Positions 20,801 through 32,207 of a DNA stretch of 64,000 bases are shown piece by piece. The notes below the pieces were generated by a model. The model saw only the letters and a list, made by a program, of their open reading frames with translations. It ran no database searches and was not told where the DNA came from. The position numbers and the translations under genes were made by a program. Every line of letters starts with the position of its first letter. Position 1 is the stretch's first letter. The DNA is from Hyaloraphidium curvatum (lineage: Eukaryota; Monoblepharomycota; Hyaloraphidiomycetes; Hyaloraphidiales; Hyaloraphidiaceae): positions 62,001-126,000 of the forward strand of contig JAIVFI010000008.1 of NCBI GenBank assembly GCA_025558095.1. The letters are read 5' to 3'.

Positions 20801-23800
20801 CGAGTTCGTGGCCAGGGTCAAGGACCTGCTCCGGCCGACGCCTGCTTCGGTCCAGCGCCACGGTCTGAACCGCGATCGCCTCCTCATCTATTTGGAGTCG
20901 AACACCTCGAACCTCGGCGGCGCGGGTCAACCCGTCGCCGCGCCTTGGGAGCAGGCCGCACCGAGGGCGGACCAGATCACCCCGATCACGAGCAACCTCG
21001 CGGCGCCAAACTTTGGCGGCACGGCCAGGGACGCCGTCTACTTGCTCCAAAAGCAACGCTTCGAGGTCGATCGGCGTGCCAAGGGCGCGGCCAAGACGAC
21101 CAACCAGACCCTGCGCGACTTTATCAGGTTTGCGGGAAAGGTGGAGCCGGACGGACGGCGGATCGCATTCGGAGGAACCTCCAATGGTCGGTGGTCGTCC
21201 CGCTGCACATGTCGCTTCCATCCCCGCTGATGTCGGCGCCGCAATCCCGCAGTATTGGCGGAGAAAAAGGCCGGGCACGTGGCCAGCACTCTGCGCCTGA
21301 CGGTCGGCATGCTCGCCAGGCTTGCGGAGCTGGTCCGGGTCCGCCTTCAAGGCCATCAGGATGCCGTCGAAGTTCGCCTCGTCCTCGGCGAGGCCGACGG
21401 TCACATCATCGCGGACGCGGCCGAGGACGCCCGCCAAGCGCAGGGCAACGACACAGTCGTCCGCGTTGCGGTCTCTTCCGACAGGGACCTGCTCTACATG
21501 TCGACCGAGGCCACCGGCATCAACGGCCTCCTGGACCTGTTTGACGGCCCCAAGCGCCGCAAGGGGCGGACCATCCCGCCGGCCAAGGGCCTGTACTGGA
21601 AACCGGACGTGCTGAAGTCGCTGGGGGTTACCGCCGAGCAGCTCAAGGCGAGCGTGCTCATCTCGGGCTCGCACAACACGACCGGGAGCTTCATTGTGGG
21701 TCCCTCCGTGCCGCGCGCGGTTGGTGTTCTCGGATTCTGACCCTTGATGGTCCTCTCCAGGGTGCCGTCAAGGTGCGCGACCTCCTCAAGGCCGGCATGC
21801 CCGACCGCGGCGCCGAGGACAACTACATGATCGCGGCCATCAAGTACCTGCACGCCCGACCGGCCAAGGAGGTCTCCAAGCGCACCAGGGAGGTGCTGGC
21901 CGACGGCAGCGCGCACCGGACCGAGCTGGTGCGGGCCTACAACGAGACGGAGGGCCTCGATCCCGCCGGCCAACCGCTCATCCGGCTTAGAGTGCCTGTT
22001 GGACCCTTCCGCCCCCCGCCCGGCACGCTGTTTCCAAAGGTCAACGGGCAGGGCGTGCCGCTCGCCGAGGCCTTTGCCGGCGTGGGGATGACCAGCAAGA
22101 CGATGGATCGCCTCCGGCGGGAGATTGACAAGCTCGATGACAAGATCGAGGCCGGCGGTGCCACAAGGGAGATGGAGCGCCTCGAGAGAGAGCGGACCGA
22201 GCTGCGCGGGATCATTGCCGAGCAACGGGGTCGGTACGGGCTTTGGAAGAAGTACTCCACGCTCAAGGTGCGTGGTGTCGTCGGACCGACGCAGCCCACA
22301 GATGATGATCGGTTTCTGACGCGCCACTGTCGCCCGCAGGACTCCTTGACTGCTGCTGTGCCCGCCGTCCCGGATTCCCAGCCCCGGCCGGCGACTGCGC
22401 GCGAGGCCATCAAGCAGCGCATGCACGCCGGCCTGCAGGGCGTGGCCAAGCGCTGCAAGGCCGGCTTCAAGATCCGCGAGGAGCGCGAGGAGGCCGCCGA
22501 GAACCACGCCCGTTCAGCCACAAAGACGTTCACGGATACAACGTCTGGCAAGATCTACCTCGCCGGCAAGGCGCCCATCGACGTGCTCGTGCGCGGTCCG
22601 GCGCAGCCGCCCGCTCCTGCACCGCCGCCGCCGCCCGCGCAGGACGCGCCGCCGACACCTGTTGCGGACGTCGAGATGGCCGACGAGGAGGCCCCGATCA
22701 AGAAGAAACCCGTGAGCAGGAAGAGGAAGGGGAAGGATCTTGCCTTCAGGACCACGGCCAAGGACCGCAGCGAGTCGGAGGAATCCGAAAAGGACGACGA
22801 GGAGGCAACCCGCGGTACAACCAACAAGGAACCGACGCCGGTCGGCGCCGCCATCGTCACCGTGCCCGGGCCCCTGCTCGCCAACCTCGGGACGGACGGA
22901 TGGGTCGAGGGGATGACCCACTTTCGGCGCCTGATCCGGGCGGGCGGCGAGCCTTCGGCGGCCGAGGTCGCCCAGTTCATGGACGGCAGGCTCCCCGACG
23001 AGGCCGAGCTGCTTGAGCGGGGCAACCTCATCGGCTTCCTCGACACGGCCTGCACGACGACGCAGCGGGCCCTCATGCTCTGCTACGCCACGCTGCGCGT
23101 GGTTCTGGATCCGTACCTGGCCATGGGTAGCAACAACCGCGCGGCATGGTTTCCACAACCCGGCGTAGACGAGCTGCCGGTCTTTGGCAAAGTTGGCGTG
23201 ATCTATCGTACGCTCGAAGCCGTGGCCCTGGCGCTGCGCGTGCCACCGGATGCGCTAGCGCAGACCAAGGATGATGCAGGGGTAAAGATCCGCCACTTTC
23301 TTCTGGGCCTGGACCGCCAGCTCAAGCTACTGGAAGCCGCACATCTGGATCCCCCCGACATCGTCTCTAGGCTTACTGCCGCGGCCGAGAAATCCACATC
23401 CAATGCCCAACGGACCCAACTGGCCGGGTCCCTGAGCACTCTGAGTGCAGCCTTCCACGACCTCGGCACCAGGCTTTTCCCGGGCCCCCTACCCAATCCA
23501 AAAGCCCCCGAGATCAAAAGCTGGCATCTGCGCAGCATCCTCCTGCTCGCGCCCTTCTCCTCCTTCGTCACCCCCCGAACCGGCAACCAGGAAGAGGACG
23601 TGACCGTGGCCGACATCCGGCCCCCCGCCCCAAACCCGATCGGCCCCCCAGTGCCGTACGATCTGACCGGCGTTGCGTCGCTCGTGGACGACGACAAAAT
23701 GTGGTACCGCACTTCCCTCGGCAGTTCCGCCTTCGCACCCTCGGTGCTGGCCGTGCTGGGGATTGTTGGCGGCGCCGCTGGTCTCCACGGCGAGGACTTT

Positions 23801-26800
23801 GTTGATTCCGTGGAACAAGGGGTCCGCCAGCACCTTGCCGGCATCGAGCCAAAGGTCAGAGGCAACCCTCTCGACGACAAGCGGCACTGGCTGTACGGCG
23901 ATCTGTCGACATTCGACCCCGATCTACCAACAACATTGATCCTGTGCAACTGCCCCAAGGTCTCCGTGATCCTCGGCACGAGATTCCACTTGGAGAACCC
24001 GACCAACAGGATGCTCGTGGCGTCCGTCAACGCAGTGGCCCTGGATCGGCTGCGCGTCCGACTCGACGAGGCCGAGAGCCGCCGGAGCGTGAGTCTCTCG
24101 AGGCTGCCTGCCCGGCAGCAGGTTGCTGACGCGCAAGCTCTCCGTCGACAGCGCGACGGCGAGGATGCGGGTCTGCAGGCCGAAGTTGCGGCGTTGAAGA
24201 AGGCGATCGAGGACATCGAGGCCGAGATGACGATCCTCAAGGAGGGAAACACGGTCGCCCCGACCGGCGATGCGCGCTGGGACGCCGCCCAACGAGCTCG
24301 CAAGCGCGTGCTCGGCAACATCGTCTTTTCCGACGTGCAGAAGCTCTGCCCGAACATCTTTGTGAGACACAGCAACGGATCCTTGGGCGGCGTTTGGCTG
24401 ACTTTTACTTGCCGCAACAGAGAGCAAAGGACCCAGGCGCATCCGCCGGCGGCGGCTCCAACAACGGCTCTGACAACGGCAGCGACGACACCGACGACTG
24501 CTGCTGTGATGACTGCTGCCGGGCATTTCTGCCCCCCGCGGACCCCAGCGACGCAGCCGAGAACGACCGCCGCCGCCGCATCATGGACATCCACCGGCTC
24601 CTGCAACTTGAGCTCCTCCGACATGACCTGCGTGCATTCAAGCCGGGGACCGTGATCGGCCTCGGCCGCAACCTCCGCCGGCTGCTCACGGCCGTCGGCG
24701 GCAATCAGCAGGAACTGCGCCTGCATCCTCTCGGGTTCGCAACCGGCGGCGTGGCGCAAGTCAGGATGCGCGACAGCGCCGGCGCCGTCGTCGACTTCGA
24801 GGCCATCTTTGCCCCCCACCCGGTCGCCGGCGTCAAGATCCCCTCGCACCTCGTCGACTCGCTGACCGCCCTCGCACTCATCCCCGAGCCGCGCCCGCAC
24901 GCAGCCGCCGGCCACGATGCCACCGGCGCGGCTCGACCCGACCTCTCTTCTCGCATCCGCTCCGCCGCCTCCCGTGCCGTGGACAACGTGCTGGTCGACG
25001 CGTGCACAACGGGGCTGCCTATGAAGGCGGACATTGTTCTGGCTGCAGGCCGCCGCGCCGATGTGCCCGAGGACCTGATTTCCTTGGCTACCAGAGACAG
25101 TTCTGCGGCGCTGTTTAAGGACTTTGCTGGTGATCATTTCGCCGCGGTCTCCAGCCTGACCCTGCGCAACGTCAAGAACGGCGTCAAGGCCCTGGCCAAG
25201 GCCAAAGCTTCCGCCGCGCTGACTGGCCAGGCCACAGGCGCGGAACCCAGTGGCACCAACAGGGCAGCTCGTGCCCTCCGATCCCTGACATATCGTCTCG
25301 CCATCGTCTCCAACCCGCGCACCGCCGAGGCCGGGGAGGACGAGTCGGATGATGAGGGCTCCGACGACGAGGGAGACGGCGAGGCCGCGGCCAGGGATGA
25401 CCGCGACACCCTCTCCAAGATCTACTGCGCGCCACTTGAGCTGGAGCCTATCCAGCAGGACATTGCCGGTCTTCGGGCGCTCCACGCGGATTCGGACGAC
25501 GCGCTGCAGCTCATCGCCAAATTTGAGGCCATCCTGATCTCGGCCGAGGTAGACGAGCCCCGCCTGCGCACCATCGACGCCATCCGGGCCACCATAGGCA
25601 GCACGGGCTCCGAGTTCGAGCCGAAGGACCTCGAGCCACTGCTCCTCGTGCGCCAGGCCGTGGCGGACGGGAGCGTGCGCCAGCGCATCATCCCCCGGCT
25701 GCACACGGGCGATCGGTTCGTGCCGGTGAACAGCACCATCTTTTCCAAGGTGGTCGCAGCCTACGTTGGGCACGTGGTGGAGACCACGAAGCCTGCCAAG
25801 CAGGATCAACTCGCGCTCCACGACCTCCTCCAGCGATGGGATCTGCATGAACTAGCCGGAGCAGTCGATCAGCGCAAGACCTCCATCGGGTATAGCTACC
25901 CAGTTTCCGAGACGCGCATTCTACTGAGGAAGCTCCTCCACGGCATCGAGGAACTCGCCAAGGGCCGGCCACGATCGGACACTCAACCTGCCGTCTCGAT
26001 TTCCACCACCCCCGAGCCGGATCGCGCGCCGCAAGGGGCGGGCGTTGGTGCCGGTCAGGCGCATGCAGGACCTTCAGCTGATCCGCCCGATCCCGCCGCC
26101 ACGGCGCCGACCACCCCCCGAGACCGCCTCCTACTCCGAAGCGCGAACGGCTTCCTCAGCAACGGGCACGCGACGCGCATTACCTACCACAAGCAGCACC
26201 GCCCTTACGGATTCGACCGACTTGGCGGCGTTCGCACGCACGCCAAGGTACGCTGTCTGCACCTCGTCGAGGCAGACCATCTGCGCACCTGACACTGCCT
26301 TTCCCACGCAGGAGACCCCGAAGCACTGGAAATGGCACAGTTACTGCAAGAACTGCGAGACCGACGGCAACGACGAGTGCGACCGAGCGTTCCCGGCGTG
26401 CTCGTGCGTGTTCAGCACCCTCGCGCCCGACGGCTTCAGCTTCCTAACGTTTGGTCCCTCCCCAGGTCGTGCAAGGACAAAGGCCGGTCCTGCGTCTACA
26501 GCACCGCGTCATGCGAGCAGTGCCAGAAGAAGAACAGGGTGTGCGACGGCGTCATGCCGCAGTGCGGGTGAGCGTCCCTTGCTTCGCCACTCGCTCGGGG
26601 TCCGCGTCCCCGAAACTGACGTCCGCTTCCCTGCACCGCCCACCACAGCTTCTGCGAGCGCGATGGCAACAACGGTTGCACCTGGGAGAACGTAACGAGC
26701 CCCGCTGAGTTCCACGACGTCACCGCGGGCCGGTTCGAGCGCGAACTGCTCAAGCTCGCGGGGAGCTGCAAGGTCGAGCCCGGCAGGCCCACGCCGGGCG

Positions 26801-27967
26801 CCGCGCGCACGAGCAAGTTTGCCCGCATCGTCGTGACGGAAGGGGAGCTGTGCAGCAAGCCCGGGAGCGCGATGGCCGGCCAGCCGGGCGTGCAAAAGGC
26901 CGATAAGGGCGGCAAGCCGAGCATCTACTTTTTCAACCACGAGCACTCGGAGGGCGCCGCCAAGGGCGCCGCACTGCGCGGAATCTTCGTCAGCATGGAC
27001 CCGGGCACCGCGGGCTACACCTTCACCGTCACGGCCTTCATCGAGAGCCGGGAGCAGGGCGGCAAGCTCGAGCAGCTGACGGTCCACAAGAAGTTCGCGC
27101 CGCTGTCGACCAAGGAGTTCGGCGCGCAGGACGAGAGCGAGCGGTCGGCCGAATGGTGGGCCGCGCACGAGCGGTTCTCGGAGGGCATGAAGGGCGTGTC
27201 GCGCTCGCCGTATCCGTTCGACGGCCAGCTCGCTGGTGGGTGTTCGCGCACCTATAACTCGGCGCGTTCCTGATCCCCATATCTGGCACCCAGCGGCGAC
27301 CTTCCTCGACAACGCCGGCGTACTGTACAGTCGCTCCCAGAGCCGCAGCGCGCGGATGGCCAAGGAGCGGCTCGCGCGCGCGGGGCAGGCGCGGAAGGAC
27401 AGCATCGTGAACTGGATCCTGGCGTCGTGCGACGCCCTGTGGCGCCGCAAGACGTACATAGAGGCCTACAACAAGGCCGTCGACAACGCGCAGGTGGACT
27501 GGGAGGGCAACGCGCCGAGCAAGGAGCGGCTGTCCAAGATCCGGGACGAGGCCCACGCGCGAGGCAACGCGGCCGTCGCCGCCATCGCCGAGATCCCCAA
27601 CCCCATCGTGTTGTGCGGTGCAGGCCAGGGGTCCAGCTCGCGGATGCCGTACCACGGCGGGATCGCCCAGTTCCTGGCGAGGCACTTTCTCGTCGTCATG
27701 CTGGGCGAGTACACGACGTCGCAGATCTGCCCGACGTGCCTGGCCGAGCTCAAGCCGTACCCTCTCGAGAGCGGGGATGTCGAGCACAAGGTGTGCCCAA
27801 ACTGCAGGGGACATTCGGACAAGGGCGAGATCCTGGGCAAGCTCGTGCTCAACAAGAACCGTTCGGCGACCCTGTGCCTGCTACGGATCTTTCTGCACAT
27901 TCTCTCGACGGGCTCGAGGCCGGCATACAGGTTCACCCACCCTGCCGCCCTCCGCAACGCCGGATAA
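17897..27967 (+). CDS. Giant multidomain protein: UBL x2, XPG-like nuclease, Zn2Cys6 x2, TnpB/Fanzor-type RuvC
   Basis: Twelve exons: 17897-19043, 19117-19574, 19636-19926, 19983-21186, 21253-21695, 21761-22267, 22340-24361, 24421-26247, 26312-26403, 26466-26567, 26649-27235 and 27294-27967. The sum is exactly 3,118 codons. Order by residue: two hydrophobic helices (about 233-253, 267-292); ubiquitin-like folds (about 500-585, 600-680); a FEN1/XPG-like region (about 840-1190) with YYVDGPVVLYQ, GEAD, VSSDRDLL and LISGSHNT; long helical and acidic or NLS-like stretches (KKKPVSRKRKGK); Zn2Cys6 clusters at about 2645-2675 and 2680-2711; then a RuvC domain with FVSMDPG (RuvC-I), GAGQGSSS, GEYTTSQICPTC...CPNC (glutamate plus zinc ribbon) and NKNRSA where RuvC-III is expected. 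Fanzors are eukaryotic relatives of RNA-guided TnpB. Membership of exon 1 is the least certain part. Frames are intact, so the gene may be active. Confidence 0.75.
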
Positions 27968-28379
27968 AAGAACCCGGCATTTACCTGACACAGGTACGTG
28001 CCACCGTGCCCTCTTTTCTCCCTTCCCTTTCCTCACGAGGTATCTCTGCTTCACTACCTCCATACATGTTTAACTCTTCCAGGCCGGCAAGTCTTGATGG
28101 TTGAGTCGCCGGAAGATCAACAGCCGAAGCTGCGTCCGGGGTCTCCGGAGGTGGTCCATCAAACAAGTGTAATGTCGGCGTTACTAAACTGAAGCGCGGA
28201 CATGATGGATAGCCGCGTCATCCCATGCGGCAAGGTCGTCAGCCGTTCGTTCGTTTAGGCTCTCGGACTTTGCCGCCAGCTCACCGCCAGCTGGCGCTCC
28301 CACCTTGCCGCCGCAACGGAAACAAAGGACCTCCCCCGCCCCCGCCAGCGTCTCGCCGCCTCTCCCTCATCCTCGCAAG
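27968..28379. other. Intergenic region downstream of the giant nuclease gene
   Basis: This should hold the terminator of the nuclease gene and the promoter of the zinc alcohol dehydrogenase. It contains pyrimidine-rich stretches and no gene-like frame. If an OMEGA-type guide RNA exists it would be expected near here or in the 3' UTR; nothing diagnostic is visible by eye. Confidence 0.4.
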
Positions 28380-30096
28380 ATGGCCGCCACCCGTGTCTCG
28401 CAGAAGCTTACTGGCGTGAGTTTCGGCTGCGTGGGCGCGAGGAAACGGACACGGTTCCCGGACACGTGGGACGGAGCGTCAGCGGAACGCCGCGCGCGAG
28501 GCGCGACGGAGCGGAATCGGTCTCGTCCTGTTTTATCCTCTTCACGATGTGCTGCGGATGTCTCCGGCGCTGGATTCCGCCGGCGAGCTGTTCTTCCCGG
28601 CCGCTTCACTCTGTCTCCCGCGGCGGGCCAACTCACTGCTGTCCCCCTTTCTCCCTCAATCTCTCCCTCCGATGACCATCAATACGCCGCCATCTCTCGA
28701 ACCATTCGACCGCGCAGTTTGGCAAGCCCCTCGAGAAGGTCGAGGAGCCCGCGCCCACCCCCAAGGGCGGCGAGGTCCTGCTCAAGGTCACCTCCGCCGG
28801 AGTGTGCCACAGCGTGAGTCGCCGGCGCTGCCGCGCTGATCGGACTCTTTCTGATAGTTTGCGTTGCCGAATCAGGACCTCCACATCCAGGTCCGCGGTT
28901 CCGGCTACCCTGATCAGGACCCGGCTGACGTCCCCCCTCCAGGATGGCCACTTTGACCTTGGTGGCGGTGCCAAGCTCGACATTGCCGCTGCCGGCATCC
29001 AGCTTCCCATCGTGATGGGTTCGTCCGTCTTTGCGCGGACTTGGTACCTCGAGGACTCACTCCTCCTCCTCCTCCTCCTCATTTCCCAGGCCACGAGACC
29101 GTTGGCGAGGTCGTCGCGGTCGGCCCCGACGCCGAGGGCAAGGTCGAGATCGGAAAGAGGTTCATTTGCTACCCCTGGATCGGGTGCGGCGAGTGCGGCG
29201 TCTGCAAGTCCGGCAACGAGAACATCTGCTCCTTCTCCCGCAAGGGCCTCGGCGTCGCCTCGGACGGCGGCTACTCCACGCACATCCTCGTGCCCGATGC
29301 CAAGTACTGCGTGCCCTTCTCGGGCATCTCGGAGGAGTTCGCCGCCACCCTGTCCTGCTCGGGCATCACGGCCTACTCGGCGATCCAGAAGGCCCTCCAG
29401 GGCCTCGGCAACGGGTTCAACGAGCAGGACAAGCTCCTGATCATGGGCGCCGGCGGCCTCGGGATGCAGGGGATCAAGATCTGCCGCGCGCTGTACCCGA
29501 ACTACAAGCCCTCGGTGGCCGACATCGACCCCAAGAAGCGCGAGGCCGCGCTGGCCGCCGGCGCTGCCGAGGCGATCGACCCCGCCAACCCGGAGCAGAC
29601 CGGCCCCATCGCCATGGGCGCCATGGTGCGTGGATAGCTCCCGTAGCTTGAGCTCTGATTGCTGACGCTATGCTTCCGCGCAGACCGGCCAGGGAGGCTT
29701 CGCCGCCATCATCGACTTTGTCGGTGCCGGCGCGACCGTGCAGGGCGCCACCGCCCTCCTCCGCCGCGGCGGCAACCTCATTGTCGTCGGCCTTTTCGGC
29801 GGAGCCTTCCCGCTCTCCACCGCCATGCTCCCGCTCCGCGCCTGGAAGGTCCAGGGATCGTACGTCGGCACGCCGCAGGACATGAAGGAGCTCGCCGAGC
29901 TCGCTGTGGGTTGCCTTGTCTGCTCCATGGCTCGATCCACACTGACTCCGTCTTCCCGCGCTCCTTGCAGTCGGCCGGCAAGGTTGAGGAGATCGCAATC
30001 GTCAAGCACCCGCTTTCGGACGCCAACAAGGTCCTCGACGACCTCAAGGCCGGCAAGATCGTCGGCCGCGCCGTGCTGAAGCCCGCGGATGCCTGA
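28380..30096 (+). CDS. Zinc-dependent medium-chain alcohol dehydrogenase (7 exons)
   Basis: Exons are 28380-28415, 28718-28813, 28876-28890, 28943-29018, 29090-29625, 29684-29905 and 29971-30096; the product is 368 residues. Catalytic zinc ligands are visible in AGVCHSDLH (Cys) and GHETVGE (His). The structural zinc lobe is CGECGVCKSGNENIC. The NAD(P) fold is MGAGGLGMQG. The enzyme should interconvert alcohols and aldehydes or ketones; the substrate is not predictable. The third exon is only 15 nt (DLHIQ), and intron 1 is long for this window (302 nt). Both are supported by unbroken frame and by the fact that DLH must follow CHS in this family. Intron 4 begins with GTTCGT and ends after a CTC-repeat polypyrimidine tract. 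Confidence 0.93.
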
Positions 30097-30249
30097 GCGT
30101 CCAAGCAGATCCCATGTGTGATCGGACCAATATGAATGGCTTCTCGGAGGCGATCGTATCGTGGCGATAGAGGGAAGTCGGTGACGGTTAGCGAGGCGCC
30201 GTGGTGGCGGGAGACAGCCACGTCCCCATCGCATCCCCACTCCACCGAG

Positions 30250-31835
30250 ATGCCAGTGAATCCCGGCGCCGCCGCCGCCCTCGCGGTGGCCGCCTCCGCC
30301 GCCGCCGGGCTGGCGCTCGCCTACCGCGTCCTCTGCGTCGGCGCCTTTTCGCCCTGGCGGGACGTTTTCCTCGGCGTGCCCGCCGCCCCGTCGCCCTCTG
30401 GGAAGCTGGCCGCGGGCAAGCAGCCCGGCGAGGAGGTTTCGGTCGACATCGAGGCGGCGGGATTCGTCGTGCGGGGCACCGCGGACGCGGCGTACGCCGA
30501 GGCGGTCGACGTGTTCGTGCGTAACATCGTCGAGGGGCACGAAGTCGGCGCCGGGTTCTGCCTCTACGTCGAGGGCAAGAAGGTTGTGGACCTCGCCGGG
30601 GGGCGCCTCGTGGGCGGCAAGGAGTACGATCGGTCGTCGGCCAACGTGGTCATGTCGTCGGGGAAGGCGGTAATGTCTGTCGTCGTCGCCTTCTGCGTGT
30701 CCAAGGGCTACCTGAAGCTGGAGGATCGTGTTGCGACGGTCTGGCCTGAATTTGCTGCCGGGAACAAGGAAAATGTGCTCGTCAAGGACATCCTCCAAAG
30801 CCGCGGCGGTTTGGCGTGGCTCAATCCGGAGCATTGCCCCACCGCCGAGGAGTCGTGGGACCTGGACGTGCTGGCGGCCAAGATCGCGCCGCAGCCGCAC
30901 AACTTTGGCGGGAAAAAGACTCAGATGTACCACGGGCTCACGCGGGGCTGGTTCATCAACGAGGTGCTGCGCCGGACCCACCCCAAAGGCTACTCCGCGC
31001 GGCAGATCCTGGACGAGGAGATCATGCCGCTCCTCCAGGAGCCCGACGATCCGTTCGGGCTCCCGGTGTACGTCTCGGTTCCCGAAACGCCGGAAGCGAT
31101 GGCGCGCCTCCGGACCCTGCACACCTACCCGACCGCCCGCACGCTGCTCCGCTTCTTCCTGCCACGATTCATGAACCCCGAGCCGATCCCCCAGGTCTAC
31201 ATCGAACGGAGCAAGAAGCCCAACCCGTACCTCGCCAAGATGACCACCACCGTGCCGGTCATGACCCGCCCCGACCCCGTCACGGGCGCGCGCCCGGAAA
31301 AGGACCTTCTGAAGCTGATCGACACGTGGAGCATCCGCAGGGGGGAGCACACCAGCTTCGGCGTGGTGACCTCGGCGCGGGCCATGGCGCGGCTCGCTGC
31401 GGTCGTGTGCAACGGGGGCACGCTGGACGGGGCCGAGGTGATCGACGCGCAGACGGTGGCGCACTGCGTCGAGGCGGATCCGTGGGTCGAGGAGGACCTG
31501 ATCCTCGCGTTCCCGGGGACATTCACCAACGCGGGATGGGGCATCCACGGGGACGTCCGGTACCCGCAAAGGCCGTCAGAGGCTGCGTGGAAGAAGCCCG
31601 GGTGGTCATGGTGCGGTTGGGCGGGCTTCGGCGGCTCCATGATGCAGTTCGAGCCCAAGAGGAACATCGCCTTCGGATAGTGGGTTGCGCGTGCGAATTC
31701 AGCCTATTGTCTGACACTGCCACCCTTTGCAGCTGCCCAACCGGTCTGCAGCTCGCCCCGTACGGCGATTTCAGGTCTGCGAGGCTGTTGGAAGCGTGTT
31801 TGGATGTCTACGACAGGATGCACGGGGAAACTTGA
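30250..31835 (+). CDS. Beta-lactamase-related serine hydrolase (class C / LACTB-like)
   Basis: Exons are 30250-31679 and 31733-31835, giving 510 residues. An N-terminal hydrophobic helix (AAALAVAASAAAGLALAYRV) could be a signal anchor. The catalytic SxxK motif is MSSGKAV (about residue 140), the tyrosine motif is YHGLTRGWF, and the third box is CGWAGFGGSMMQFEP, followed across the intron by AFGYCPTGL. Such enzymes are esterases, peptidases or transacylases with the penicillin-binding fold; the eukaryotic example LACTB is mitochondrial. The exon join (TA|C) is supported because FGYxPNGL is typical of the family end. It lies 153 bp after the alcohol dehydrogenase on the same strand. The substrate is unknown. 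Confidence 0.9.
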
Positions 31836-32207
31836 CTGGGCGGCGTCGTATCTAGCCCACGCTTAGCTTGGTAGGTTATGTGTATATGTAAGTGTCTATC
31901 ACAGGTCAATATGCGAAAACTTTCGTGCCTTCGTGCGCGGTGGATAAAGTTCCGGCGTCGGCAGCGTGGCAAGTTGGCTCAACCAAACGCCGCCCGGAGA
32001 CGCACAAGGAGCCGGATGCTCGCTGCATGTGGACGCGCCTGCGGAGACTTCCCATACTCCGCCCGTCCGGGCTTGTTTGCGATGCGCGGATCGCGCTGGA
32101 TCTCGATTTGGGTGAGCCCAAGGACCGGGGTCAGGGAACTGGGAGACTTCCGTCAGCCACCGCGCCGATCCATCCCGACACCGCGAACAACAACCACGAG
32201 ACACACA
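31836..32207. other. Intergenic region
   Basis: Promoter and 5' UTR space of the following kinase. No gene-like frame or repeat is seen. Confidence 0.45.

Noticed and set aside
18777-21674. 965-residue open frame on the minus strand opposite the giant gene
   Set aside because: It has no family motif, is Arg/Gly/Val-rich shadow composition, and the opposite strand has coherent domains and splice joins.
23203-25848. 881-residue open frame on the minus strand
   Set aside because: It is opposite exons 7 and 8 of the giant gene; the reading is Ser/Arg-rich with no recognisable fold. Long antisense frames are expected at this GC content.
17424-28193. Possible terminal inverted repeat, about 17424-17446 against 28167-28193
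   Set aside because: Only a loose match with gaps could be made by eye, which is within chance for a search of this size. No target-site duplication was seen.
29061-29080. CTC-type microsatellite
   Set aside because: It is simply the polypyrimidine tract of an intron in the alcohol dehydrogenase gene.
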